DNA from: Clostridia bacterium
GTDB taxonomy: Bacteria > Bacillota > Clostridia > Saccharofermentanales > UBA5734
Length of the DNA: 10,766 nt
NCBI GenBank assembly: GCA_017997315.1
Contig: JAGOFF010000069.1
Span: 1 to 10,766, forward strand
Reading direction: 5' to 3'
Part shown: in pieces, positions 1 through 6,339 of the stretch
How positions within the stretch are numbered: position 1 is the first letter of the stretch
Layout of the letters: each line of letters starts with the position of its first letter
Translations under genes and position numbers: made by a program
Notes under the pieces: generated by a model
Told to the model about the DNA's origin: nothing
Seen by the model: the letters and a program-made list of their open reading frames with translations, nothing else
The model's database searches: none

Positions 1-32
1 GCCTGAAGGAATTCGACGCGGCGGTGCAGTAG
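1..32 (+). CDS. 3' end of an upstream gene (partial)
   Basis: An open frame enters from the left edge and ends at a TAG at 30-32. The visible codons read LKEFDAAVQ. It ends 9 nt before the ATG of the GyrI-like gene, which has no clear ribosome binding site of its own. That spacing suggests the two genes share a transcript and that the second start is coupled to termination of the first. Nine residues are too few to name a family, and the frame itself is only inferred from this context. Confidence 0.4.
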   Translation, partial: LKEFDAAVQ

Positions 33-41
33 GCGCTTTTC

Positions 42-602
42 ATGCCGGATATGGTGGAACAGCAGCAGAAGGGTTTCAAACTGGTCGGTAGCGATTATAT
101 AAAGGCTCCCGCCATGCGTTTCATCGGCCTGGAAGGCGACGCCCTGGCCGATGTGGAAGTCCGCAGGAAGCTTTTCCGTACGTTGGACGGTATGAGCGGA
201 TATCAGTCGGACTATGCGTTTGACATCCTGTTCATGCACCACTACGGGCTGGGGGTGGATGTCGGCCCGTGGCACGGCGTCTGGGGAAGGTTCATGAAAC
301 CGGAGACTCCCGTGCCGGAGGGGATGCTCCATTTCGATCTCGTGCCGTACGACGACGGCGTGGCGGGACCGCCCTACATGTCCCAGTTCGCGTATGCGGT
401 TTTTTCCGGTGATACGGACGCCATGCATCGGCGCGAAGGCTATGACGTCGACGCGATGTACGATGTCACCCGCAACATCATGCTGGGCCAGGGCGTACCG
501 ATCCCCTACCCCGGAAAGTACTGGACGGCCGAGGTGTTTCCGGACGGCTTCGGCAAACCCGGCACCGCCTATCTGTTCAGTGCGGAACTGCAGGAGTCGT
601 GA
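42..602 (+). CDS. GyrI-like small-molecule-binding domain protein (AraC effector-binding-like)
   Basis: A stand-alone GyrI-like/SOUL-type ligand-binding domain of 186 residues, with no DNA-binding domain attached. Such proteins bind small hydrophobic or cationic compounds in the cytoplasm, and some relatives hydrolyse cyclopropanoid genotoxins; the ligand here cannot be read. Family-like features are the opening strand with KAPAMRFIGLEG (residues 22-33), the central HGVWGRFM (residues 78-85), the PVPEGMLHFDLVP strand, and the closing GKYWTAEVF and TAYLFSAEL segments. The length is normal for the family. No good Shine-Dalgarno precedes this ATG, so coupling to the gene ending at position 32 is likely. 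A later start at position 51 is possible but has no better site. The gene is closed by a strong terminator. The fold assignment is fairly sure; the role is not. Confidence 0.8.
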   Translation: MPDMVEQQQKGFKLVGSDYIKAPAMRFIGLEGDALADVEVRRKLFRTLDGMSGYQSDYAFDILFMHHYGLGVDVGPWHGVWGRFMKPETPVPEGMLHFDLVPYDDGVAGPPYMSQFAYAVFSGDTDAMHRREGYDVDAMYDVTRNIMLGQGVPIPYPGKYWTAEVFPDGFGKPGTAYLFSAELQES

Positions 603-635
603 CGGATCGGGTGGTACCCCCCGATCCATCTCCCG

Positions 636-661
636 CCGGGGCTGTCTGCCCCGGTTTTTTT
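636..661 (+). terminator. Rho-independent terminator of the GyrI-like gene
   Basis: A perfect 7-bp stem (ccggggc / gccccgg) with a 5-nt loop (tgtct) is followed directly by seven T residues at 655-661. It lies 33 nt after the stop codon. Just upstream, at 604-627, is a second inverted repeat, ggatcggg / cccgatcc, which starts 2 nt after the stop and may add to termination or protect the 3' end. The structure separates the GyrI-like gene from the acetyltransferase that follows. Confidence 0.9.
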
Positions 662-671
662 GTTACGATGG

Positions 672-686
672 GACTCAGCTTGAGTC
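672..686. promoter_or_regulatory. Short inverted repeat upstream of the first acetyltransferase
   Basis: A perfect 6-bp inverted repeat, gactca-gct-tgagtc, starts 11 nt after the terminator T-run and lies about 50 nt before the acetyltransferase start. It could be an operator or part of the 5' leader. TTGAGT at 680-685 resembles a -35 element, but no good -10 lies 16-18 bp further on, so I do not call a promoter. Confidence 0.3.
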
Positions 687-733
687 GGATCGGGAGCAGC
701 GATCGGGTTGCGTCAAAGTTAGGAGCGAGAAGG

Positions 734-1258
734 ATGTTATTCAAGGAACTGGAGACGGACAGGCTGGTTTTAAAGAATATCGGTAAAAACGATTGTGAGT
801 TCATGCTCAGGCAGTTTTCCAACGATGAAGTGAATCGATTCCTTTTTGACGCGGAACCGTTCACATGCATCGAAGAGGCCGAAGAGCTGATTGGCTTCTA
901 CCTGAAAGAGGGGCCGCAGAATCCGCACAGATGGATCATCACAAGGAAACGCGATGGTGAACGGGTCGGTACATGCGGGTTCCATTGTTGGGACAGAAAA
1001 GCCGGATCCTGTCACGTCGGGTATGACCTTTACCCGGACTACTGGAAACAGGGATACATGGCGGAAGCATTGGCCGCAATCCTGGAGTTCGCGAAGAATG
1101 AAATGAAAATCAAGAGAATGGAGGCACATATCTTTACGGAAAATATCGATTCGATCAGGACCGCAGAGCGGCAGGGGTTTGTCGATTCAAAAGAGAGATA
1201 CATGGAACTGTTCAGAGGGAAAGAATACCCTCACGCGATTTACGTGCTGAGTCTGTAG
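734..1258 (+). CDS. GNAT family N-acetyltransferase (RimJ/RimL type)
   Basis: This acetyl-CoA-dependent N-acetyltransferase has 174 residues, normal for Acetyltransf_3 proteins. It opens with the typical strand LETDRLVLKNI (6-16). VGYDLYPDYW (95-104) is the strand before the acetyl-CoA loop, and KQGYMAEALAAILEFA (105-120) is motif A and its helix. AEHIF-like residues and IRTAERQGFV (141-150) form the C-terminal half. The acceptor substrate is not predictable. The frame stays open back to 599, but that longer start would run through the terminator hairpins of the previous gene and code for non-family residues. The ATG at 734, 8 nt after AGGAG at 721-725, fits both the ribosome binding site and the family N-terminus. 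It is probably transcribed on its own. Confidence 0.88.
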   Translation: MLFKELETDRLVLKNIGKNDCEFMLRQFSNDEVNRFLFDAEPFTCIEEAEELIGFYLKEGPQNPHRWIITRKRDGERVGTCGFHCWDRKAGSCHVGYDLYPDYWKQGYMAEALAAILEFAKNEMKIKRMEAHIFTENIDSIRTAERQGFVDSKERYMELFRGKEYPHAIYVLSL

Positions 1259-1408
1259 AGCTTGGCGCGGTCACGGCAGTGGATTCCCGACAGTCCGGAC
1301 AACAGCGGATCGGGTACAATGGTCAAAGGTCCGGGAGGCACCCCCTCCCCGGTCCCTCGACCCGCCGACGAGCGGAGTATTTGGACAGAAGAGGCAAGGG
1401 AAGCGTAT

Positions 1409-2479
1409 ATGGGTTATCTGTACATCGAAGAGCCGCGGCTGCGGTCGTTCGGGGAGGCCGTGTTCCGGGCCGCGGGCTACATCGCGGAGCAGAGCGCCGA
1501 CATCGTCGATGTGCTTCTGACCGCGGACCTCTACGGGATCGAATCCCACGGCGTTCAGCGGCTGATCCGCTATTACCGGGCGATGCAGGAGGGCTCCATC
1601 CGGCCGGACGCCGGCTTTACCGTGCTGCACGAGACCCCGATCTCGGCGGTGATCGACGCCCCGTATACGATGGGGCAGGTGATGGGCAAGTACGGCATGC
1701 GGCTCGCGATGGACAAGGCGCGCACATCGGGCATCGGCATGGTCGTCATCCGCCGCACCAACCACTACGGCATCGCAGGCTACTACGCCTCGATGGCCGC
1801 CGAACAGGATATGATCGGCATCAGCATGGCCAACACCGAGGCGATCATGATCCCGACCCACGGCCGCAAGGCCATGCTGGGTACCAACCCCATCGCGCTC
1901 TGCATGCCCGCCGATCCCGTTCCGTTCTGGTACGACGCCGCCACCACCGTCGTGACCCGCGGCAAGCTCGAGGTCTACGACAAGCGCGGCGAACCCCTGC
2001 CGGTCGGCTGGGCCGCCGACGAGGAGGGCCGCGACTGTACGGATGCCGGCCACATCATCCGCAACATCATCGCCAAGGCCGGCGGCGGCATCCTGCCGCT
2101 GGGCGGACTGGACGAGCAGACCGGCTCGCACAAGGGCTACGGACTGGCCATGATCGTCGAGATCCTCACCACCATTGTCAGCGGCGGCACCACCGGCCCC
2201 CATGTGCAGAAGTCCGGAAACACCGACACCACCTTTACGCTGTGGGCCATCGACTACGGCGTCTTCGGCGACAAGGCGGAGATCCGCGCCCGCATGTCCG
2301 CGCTCCTGCAGGAACTGCGCGAGAGCCCCAAGGCTCAAGGCCAGGACCGCATCTACATTCACGGCGAGAAGGAGCTGGAATCGCGGGAACGGATGCTTCG
2401 CGAGGGCATCCCCGTCCAGGAGGCCACGCTGGAGGAGATGCGCATGATCGGGCGGGAACTCGGGGTCGAGTGGGTGTGA
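1409..2479 (+). CDS. Ldh_2-family NAD(P)-dependent 2-hydroxyacid (malate/lactate-type) dehydrogenase
   Basis: A member of the Ldh_2/malate-lactate dehydrogenase fold, the family of ureidoglycolate dehydrogenase, 2,3-diketo-L-gulonate reductase (YiaK), sulfolactate dehydrogenase and related cytoplasmic oxidoreductases. These use NAD(P)H on 2-oxo or 2-hydroxy acids. Family signatures are present in order: GIESHGVQRL (43-52, with His47 at the conserved catalytic position), RTNHYGIAGYYA (116-127), MLGTNPIALCMPA (156-168), VVTRGKLEV (181-189) and HKGYGLAMIVEIL (241-253). The frame is open back to 1262, but the first 49 codons are proline-rich and unlike the family. The ATG at 1409 follows AGGG at 1397-1400 by 8 nt and gives 356 residues, the usual size. 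The exact substrate cannot be read. Sugar-acid genes elsewhere in the window make a sugar-acid or ketoacid substrate possible, but they are in separate transcripts. Confidence 0.9.
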   Translation: MGYLYIEEPRLRSFGEAVFRAAGYIAEQSADIVDVLLTADLYGIESHGVQRLIRYYRAMQEGSIRPDAGFTVLHETPISAVIDAPYTMGQVMGKYGMRLAMDKARTSGIGMVVIRRTNHYGIAGYYASMAAEQDMIGISMANTEAIMIPTHGRKAMLGTNPIALCMPADPVPFWYDAATTVVTRGKLEVYDKRGEPLPVGWAADEEGRDCTDAGHIIRNIIAKAGGGILPLGGLDEQTGSHKGYGLAMIVEILTTIVSGGTTGPHVQKSGNTDTTFTLWAIDYGVFGDKAEIRARMSALLQELRESPKAQGQDRIYIHGEKELESRERMLREGIPVQEATLEEMRMIGRELGVEWV

Positions 2480-2481
2480 AC

Positions 2482-2510
2482 CCCGGCCGGGCGGCTCTCC
2501 GATAGCCGGG
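2482..2510. terminator. Possible weak terminator between convergent genes
   Basis: Only 36 nt separate the stop of the dehydrogenase gene from the stop of the convergent SRPBCC gene. The gap holds cccggc (2482-2487) paired with gccggg (2505-2510), and an alternative 5-bp stem cggct / agccg inside it. Neither side has a proper T-run, although the plus strand continues into acagtttatt. It may act as a weak terminator in both directions. Confidence 0.3.
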
Positions 2511-2515
2511 ACAGT

Positions 2516-3394
2516 TTATTTGTCCGATTCCATCGTTTTCCGAAAGTTGTCCAGAATCGCCTGCCAGCCTTCACGCTGCCGGTCGAGCGGATACTCATGC
2601 TCGGCTTCAAAGGTCTCGACGATCCGGGTGCGATCCGGCCCGACCGCCTCGAACACGGTCCGGACCATGCGGCCGTCATCCAGCTGGCTCGTGATGCGTT
2701 CGCCGGGAACGATCTCCGTATAGGTCCCGGCAAAGTCAAACGACGCGCTGCCGTCCCGGGCCGCCATCGTGTAGACATACCGCCCGCCGACACGCAGATC
2801 GTTGGCGGCAGCCGGACAGTGCCAGTCGTCGGAGGCATGGTTCCACTTCCGGACGCATTCGGCGGAATTCCAGCACGCCCAGGCGGACTCCAGCGGCACC
2901 CGTACGTGGATTGTCAGGGTGATGGGTGTAAAGGGCGCCAGGTTCCGCTCGCATACCTCTTTCAGTTTGAGCAGGGCGAGATCCCATGCTTCGGCCATCT
3001 CCTCCAGATACTCCTCCGGAGTGTCGACCTCGACGGTAAACCGGGTGGAATGCGGCGACAGGGATTCCAGCTCATAATTCTCGTCGGCCGGCGTCCATTT
3101 TCTCGCTTCGTCGCTGTCGGAATCGATCCGGTCGCCGTCGGCAAGCCCGATATGCCGGATGGAGATGCGCTTGAGGTGCTCATTGACGGCGATCCGGGCC
3201 TGCATGCCTCTGGCGCGCCCCCGGTCGTCTTTCGTAAGGAACCGGATGGAATCCCCCGGCCGCCATCCGCCGTCAAAGTAGGATCCCGGTGCGAAAAGCG
3301 CGGCCCACAGCCGATATTTCCCATCATCGATGACTGCGGCCCAGACCGCCTCACGCGGCGTATCGATCCGAATGGATTTACGGATCTTCTTCAT
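2516..3394 (-). CDS. Tandem SRPBCC (AHSA1/START-like) domain protein
   Basis: A 292-residue protein made of two SRPBCC ligand-binding domains. The first spans about residues 1-148, beginning KKIRKSIRIDTPREAVWAAV. The second spans about 158-290 and is a classic AHSA1 domain: VPLESAWACWN (166-176), the KWNHASDDWHCPAA segment (183-196), DLRVGGRYVYTMAARDG (199-215), FDFAGTYTEIVP (219-230) and the closing QREGWQAILDNF (273-284). These small helix-grip proteins bind hydrophobic ligands; the ligand is unknown. The gene follows the exporter gene with a 13-nt gap, and its AAGGAG (minus strand, within 3401-3407) lies almost against the exporter stop codon, so the two form an operon with probable translational coupling. 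This suggests a joint role in handling a toxic small molecule, which is inference. Confidence 0.88.
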   Translation of the reverse strand: MKKIRKSIRIDTPREAVWAAVIDDGKYRLWAALFAPGSYFDGGWRPGDSIRFLTKDDRGRARGMQARIAVNEHLKRISIRHIGLADGDRIDSDSDEARKWTPADENYELESLSPHSTRFTVEVDTPEEYLEEMAEAWDLALLKLKEVCERNLAPFTPITLTIHVRVPLESAWACWNSAECVRKWNHASDDWHCPAAANDLRVGGRYVYTMAARDGSASFDFAGTYTEIVPGERITSQLDDGRMVRTVFEAVGPDRTRIVETFEAEHEYPLDRQREGWQAILDNFRKTMESDK

Positions 3395-3407
3395 GGTGAT
3401 TCTCCTT

Positions 3408-4709
3408 TCATTGCGGACAATCCGGTTGTCCGAGCGGACAATCGGTCCGTATCCGCACCGGCTTCCGGACCGGTGCGCGCGTGACGGCCGCCACGGCGGG
3501 TTCGCCGGCAGCCAGCAGGGCTTTGCTCGCGGTCAGACCGCCGGCCAGGACCGTCAGCAGGACGCCGGAGCCGATCAGCAGCCACTCGATGCGGATCCGG
3601 TCCGCCAGGGGTCCGAAGACGAACATGGCGGTCGGCATGACCCCGCTGGCGATCATGCCCATCACCCCGAAAACCCTTCCCAGGTATTCCGGTTCGACTT
3701 TCTCCTGGAGCAGGACCGTCGCAGGCGTGTTGAAGAACGGCAGGGTCAGCCCGGTGACTGTCATGATGCCGAGATAGATCCGGAAATCCGTGACCACACC
3801 CAGTACGACGGCGGCGACTCCGGCCATCAAGGTCGAGAGCGCCATCGTCCGGATGCGGTTCCGGAATCCGCCCCAGGAGGCGATCAGCAATCCGCCGGCG
3901 AACATCCCGCCGGAGAAGACGACTTCGATGGCGGTCAGGCGCCAGACATCGTCCCCGAAACTCCGGGCGACCTGCAGCGGGGTCAGCATGGCGACAGGGG
4001 TGACCAGGATGAACAGGAACGTTATATAAATGAAAAACCGTCCGATGTATGAGTGCCGTCGGATGTATCGGATTCCGTCGATCAGGTCCTGACGGTATTT
4101 CCTCCCGGATTCGGCTTCGGTGCGGACCGGAACCGGCACTTTCAGAGAAAGCATCACCAGGATGGCGATGATCGCCGTCACGACGTCGATCATCAGGATC
4201 AGCTCGAGCGATGTGAGGTTGAGCAGCGCCCCGCCGACCATGGGCGAGACCAGCAGGATGCCGGAGTTCAGACTCGCAAACAACCCGTTTGTTTTCATCA
4301 GCCGGTCTGCCGGAACGATCTGGGGCAGCACGGCGCTGACCGCCGGGGTCTGTACCGCCGATCCGAGCGCGCGGAACAGCGGGATGACAAAGAAAAGCCA
4401 CAAATCACGGTACCCGGCCCGAAAGAGGACGGCCAGAAGGGCAGTGACCGCCGCGATCCCTCCGTCCGCGAGCATGATCAGGCGCCTGCGGTCATATCGG
4501 TCCGCCCAGACCCCGGCAAACGGAGACAGGAAGAACGTCGGCAGAAAGCCGAACAGCAGGTAGAGCGACAGGATGAAGCCGGACTGCGTATCCAGCGTGA
4601 TCCGCCACAGAATCGCATAGGACACGAGCGAAGAGCCGAACAGGGAAACGGCTTGGCTCACCATAAAGAGAAAGGTCTTTTTCTTCCAGTCAGCGGATGG
4701 CGTCTTCAT
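3408..4709 (-). CDS. MFS transporter, DHA3-type drug/macrolide efflux family
   Basis: A 433-residue membrane exporter with the expected multi-helix hydrophobic pattern (about 12 segments). The MFS motif A after helix 2 is seen as GVWADRYDRRRL (66-77), and the overall pattern resembles the DHA3 group that includes macrolide efflux proteins. Such proteins use the proton gradient to export drugs or natural products; the substrate is unknown. The frame extends to 4748, but the ATG at 4709 is preceded by GAGGTG on the minus strand with a 7-nt gap and matches the usual short lysine-rich N-terminus (MKTPSADWKKK). The last ~25 residues are a polar tail holding a repeated DCP (DCPLGQPDCPQ), encoded by a 10-bp direct DNA repeat. 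It is the first gene of an operon with the SRPBCC gene. Confidence 0.9.
   Translation of the reverse strand: MKTPSADWKKKTFLFMVSQAVSLFGSSLVSYAILWRITLDTQSGFILSLYLLFGFLPTFFLSPFAGVWADRYDRRRLIMLADGGIAAVTALLAVLFRAGYRDLWLFFVIPLFRALGSAVQTPAVSAVLPQIVPADRLMKTNGLFASLNSGILLVSPMVGGALLNLTSLELILMIDVVTAIIAILVMLSLKVPVPVRTEAESGRKYRQDLIDGIRYIRRHSYIGRFFIYITFLFILVTPVAMLTPLQVARSFGDDVWRLTAIEVVFSGGMFAGGLLIASWGGFRNRIRTMALSTLMAGVAAVVLGVVTDFRIYLGIMTVTGLTLPFFNTPATVLLQEKVEPEYLGRVFGVMGMIASGVMPTAMFVFGPLADRIRIEWLLIGSGVLLTVLAGGLTASKALLAAGEPAVAAVTRAPVRKPVRIRTDCPLGQPDCPQ
3414..3441 (-). promoter_or_regulatory. Alternative RNA hairpins at the exporter/SRPBCC junction
   Basis: On the plus strand the order is cggacaa (3414-3420), ttgtccg (3426-3432), cggacaa (3435-3441). 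In the minus-strand transcript the middle element can pair with the upstream copy, leaving a tight loop, or with the downstream copy using a 5-nt loop (ccgga). It cannot pair with both. The downstream hairpin ends 6 nt before the SRPBCC Shine-Dalgarno, inside the last codons of the exporter. This could modulate translation of the second gene. It could also simply be a by-product of the duplicated DCP codons. Confidence 0.4.
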
Positions 4710-4781
4710 ACCCACCCACCTCGGCTTTCTATCGTGAACCGGTCGCACATGTCATGGCGATCGGCGATACAGGACATACCC

Positions 4782-4797
4782 GTCATCCATGGATGAC
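4782..4797. promoter_or_regulatory. 16-bp perfect palindrome, probable operator of the exporter operon
   Basis: gtcatcca / tggatgac is a perfect 16-bp palindrome with no central spacer. It sits directly downstream of the proposed minus-strand -10 (4798-4803), over the expected transcription start. A dimeric repressor bound there would block initiation, as TetR- or MarR-type repressors do for drug exporters. No such regulator is encoded in the window. Confidence 0.55.
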
Positions 4798-4826
4798 ACT
4801 ATACTGATTGTAACCGCGTTTGCCGA
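4798..4826 (-). promoter_or_regulatory. Probable promoter of the exporter/SRPBCC operon
   Basis: On the minus strand, TCGGCA (4821-4826; 4 of 6 matches to TTGACA) is followed after 17 bp by TATAGT (4798-4803; 5 of 6 to TATAAT). It would give a leader of about 80 nt before the exporter start at 4709. The palindrome at 4782-4797 abuts the -10 on its downstream side. Confidence 0.5.
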
Positions 4827-4930
4827 TCCTTCAGGTATCTCATGTGACGGCCTGACGGATGGGGCGCGGGAAGATCCAAAGGGAGTGCTTCACCTTTCCG
4901 GATGAAGCCATGTGAGGAGGGCAGAGATCC

Positions 4931-5353
4931 ATGAGCGACGAACTGTATGTCGACCTGAAGCTGGTCAACGAGAAGGTGAAGTTTACCGCGGTATCGAACC
5001 AGCGGCAGGACCAGGGGATCACGATGGACTATGTGCCGCCCCTGGGGGACGGCGAGGGGTTCCTGGGGCTGGAGGTCCTGCTGTTCAGCTTTGCGGGATG
5101 CGTGAGCACGGGGATCACTGCGCTTCTGCGCAGAATGGGGAGCCGGATCACCCGATATGAGATGAGAGCGTACGGAATCCGGAAAATGAATCCGCTTTCA
5201 CTCGAAAAGATCCATGCGGTGATCACGCTGAACGCGGACGGGGTCAAGGAAGAGGACGTCCGGAAGTCGATCGCCCTGGCCGAATCCATCTCGCCGGTAT
5301 GGATCGCCATCAAGAACAATGTCGAGGTGTCGATCGACTATATCCTGCAGTAG
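4931..5353 (+). CDS. OsmC/Ohr-fold family protein
   Basis: A 140-residue OsmC-like protein. Classical OsmC and Ohr members are cytoplasmic thiol peroxidases using a peroxidatic and a resolving cysteine. The first is visible as Cys57 in LFSFAGCVSTGITALLRRMG (51-70), at the start of the central helix. The usual second cysteine, in a CPV motif, is replaced: the sequence reads AESISPVWIAI with Ser121 there. Either another thiol resolves the sulfenate or this protein is not a peroxidase. The start follows GAGGAGG (4914-4920) by 10 nt, slightly long but unambiguous. It is the first gene of a five-gene same-strand run; the next gene starts 45 nt after its stop. Its promoter is not clear: TATACT at 4800-4805 lacks a matching -35. 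Confidence 0.85.
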   Translation: MSDELYVDLKLVNEKVKFTAVSNQRQDQGITMDYVPPLGDGEGFLGLEVLLFSFAGCVSTGITALLRRMGSRITRYEMRAYGIRKMNPLSLEKIHAVITLNADGVKEEDVRKSIALAESISPVWIAIKNNVEVSIDYILQ

Positions 5354-5398
5354 CCGCCTGCACCGGATCGATACTCAAGAAATGCAGAGGGAGTCCGT

Positions 5399-5953
5399 AT
5401 GGCGCTGTTCGATGAATTTCCTTATCTTCAAGATGACTTCATCGTGATCCGGAAGATGGAGGAGCCGGATGTCGACGCGCTTCTCGAGATCACCGGCAAT
5501 GAGAAGATCTACACGTATATCCCTCACTTTCTGTTTCGGAAGAGCAGAGGCAGCCTGCTGACGGCCATCCGGAATCTCGCCGGCAGGGATTTTGACAAGA
5601 AGCGATATATCATGCCTGGCATCTATCTCAGAAACGAACCCGGCCGCCTGATCGGCATCGCCCAGGTCTTCGACTACCGCAAACGCGAAAACGGCGTGAC
5701 CATCGGCTACATCGTGAATGAAGCGTATTGGCATCGCGGCGTCGCCACCCATGCGGTTTCGCTGATGAAGGACTACCTGCTGGCCGGGCAGGGGCTGTCC
5801 AGGCTGGTTGCCTATGTCATGCCGGACAACGTCCGTTCCGCGGGGGTGCTGCAGCTCAACGGATTCGAGAGGCTCCCGGAGCAGGCGGAGAAGAAGGACT
5901 GGGCCGGCATGGATTCGGTCATGACGGACGTGTATGTATGTACAAATGGATAA
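5399..5953 (+). CDS. GNAT family N-acetyltransferase (Acetyltransf_3 type)
   Basis: A 184-residue acetyltransferase. The N-terminal strand is DDFIVIRKMEEPDVDALLEI (12-31). GRLIGIAQVFDYRKRENGVTIGYIVNEAYWHRG (82-114) contains the central strands and leads into the acetyl-CoA loop HRGVATHAVSLMKDYLL (112-128). VAYVMPDNVRSAGVLQLNGFERLP (138-161) is the typical C-terminal segment. The acceptor is unknown. Its start follows AGAGGGAG (5386-5393) with good spacing. It lies 45 nt after the OsmC-like gene with no terminator between, so the two are probably co-transcribed. It is clearly diverged from the other two GNATs in the window rather than a recent copy. Confidence 0.87.
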   Translation: MALFDEFPYLQDDFIVIRKMEEPDVDALLEITGNEKIYTYIPHFLFRKSRGSLLTAIRNLAGRDFDKKRYIMPGIYLRNEPGRLIGIAQVFDYRKRENGVTIGYIVNEAYWHRGVATHAVSLMKDYLLAGQGLSRLVAYVMPDNVRSAGVLQLNGFERLPEQAEKKDWAGMDSVMTDVYVCTNG

Positions 5954-5991
5954 AAGACAGGTTGCAGATCCCGGGGAGGTGGACGCCGGAA

Positions 5992-6339
5992 ATGGTCGGA
6001 AAGTACAAAGTCATCACGCTGTGCGGCAGCACCCGCTTCAAGGATGCGTTTCTGGAGGCCCAGAAGCGCCTGACCCTGGAGGGGAACATTGTCATCAGCG
6101 TCGGCCTCTTCGGGCATTCCGGCGACGACGCGGTGTGGACCGAGGGGACAAAGGACATGCTGGACGACATGCACAAGCGGAAGATCGACATGGCCGATGA
6201 GATCTTTGTGATCAATGTCGGCGGGTATGTCGGCAGCAGCACCCGGTCGGAAATCGGATACGCGGAGGCGACGGGCAAAGCGGTGAGGTATCTGGAAGGG
6301 ATCGGTCAGCCTGTCCGGACCGGAGGCGGATCCGCATGA
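5992..6339 (+). CDS. Nucleoside 2-deoxyribosyltransferase-like (DUF4406-like) protein
   Basis: A small protein, 115 residues from this start. CGSTRFKDAF (11-20) looks like the nucleotide-binding first loop of the nucleoside deoxyribosyltransferase-like fold. DMADEIFVINVGGYVGSSTRSEIGYAEATGKAVRYLE (66-102) matches that fold's second half, where a Ser/Thr-Arg-x-Glu motif carries the active-site acid (Glu87 here). True transferases swap bases between deoxynucleosides; many short relatives have no known reaction, so I name only the fold. The start is uncertain. The ATG at 5992 has GGAGGTG (5975-5981) 10 nt before it and begins at the conserved strand. An ATG at 5938 would overlap the previous gene by 16 nt and add 18 residues. 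The last residues (GQPVRTGGGSA) form a flexible tail, and the stop overlaps the next start (ATGA). Confidence 0.7.
   Translation: MVGKYKVITLCGSTRFKDAFLEAQKRLTLEGNIVISVGLFGHSGDDAVWTEGTKDMLDDMHKRKIDMADEIFVINVGGYVGSSTRSEIGYAEATGKAVRYLEGIGQPVRTGGGSA

Noticed and set aside
599..733. Longer N-terminus for the first acetyltransferase (start at 599).
   Set aside because: It would overlap the previous stop codon and translate straight through a strong intrinsic terminator, and the extra 45 residues do not resemble the family. The start at 734 has a proper ribosome binding site.
1315..1320. TACAAT as a -10 element for the dehydrogenase gene.
   Set aside because: No acceptable -35 lies at 16-18 bp, so the promoter cannot be supported.
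1331..1352. Hairpin ccgggagg / cctccccgg upstream of the dehydrogenase gene, considered as a terminator or attenuator.
   Set aside because: It has a bulged base and no T-run follows. It is not enough to call either structure.
1262..1408. Longer N-terminus for the Ldh_2 dehydrogenase (start at 1262).
   Set aside because: The 49 extra residues are proline- and glycine-rich and unlike family members. The start at 1409 has a Shine-Dalgarno and gives the normal length.
1271..2362. A 363-codon open frame on the minus strand opposite the dehydrogenase, plus an overlapping plus-strand frame rich in Arg and His.
   Set aside because: Both are frame shadows of the Ldh_2 gene; neither shows a recognisable protein pattern.
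3455..3476. Inverted repeat gcaccgg / ccggtgc near the 3' end of the exporter gene, considered as a terminator.
   Set aside because: It lies inside the coding sequence, has no T-run on either strand, and the downstream gene is clearly in the same operon.
2597..3484. A 295-codon plus-strand open frame opposite the SRPBCC gene.
   Set aside because: It is antisense to a well-supported two-domain protein, has no ribosome binding site and no family features.
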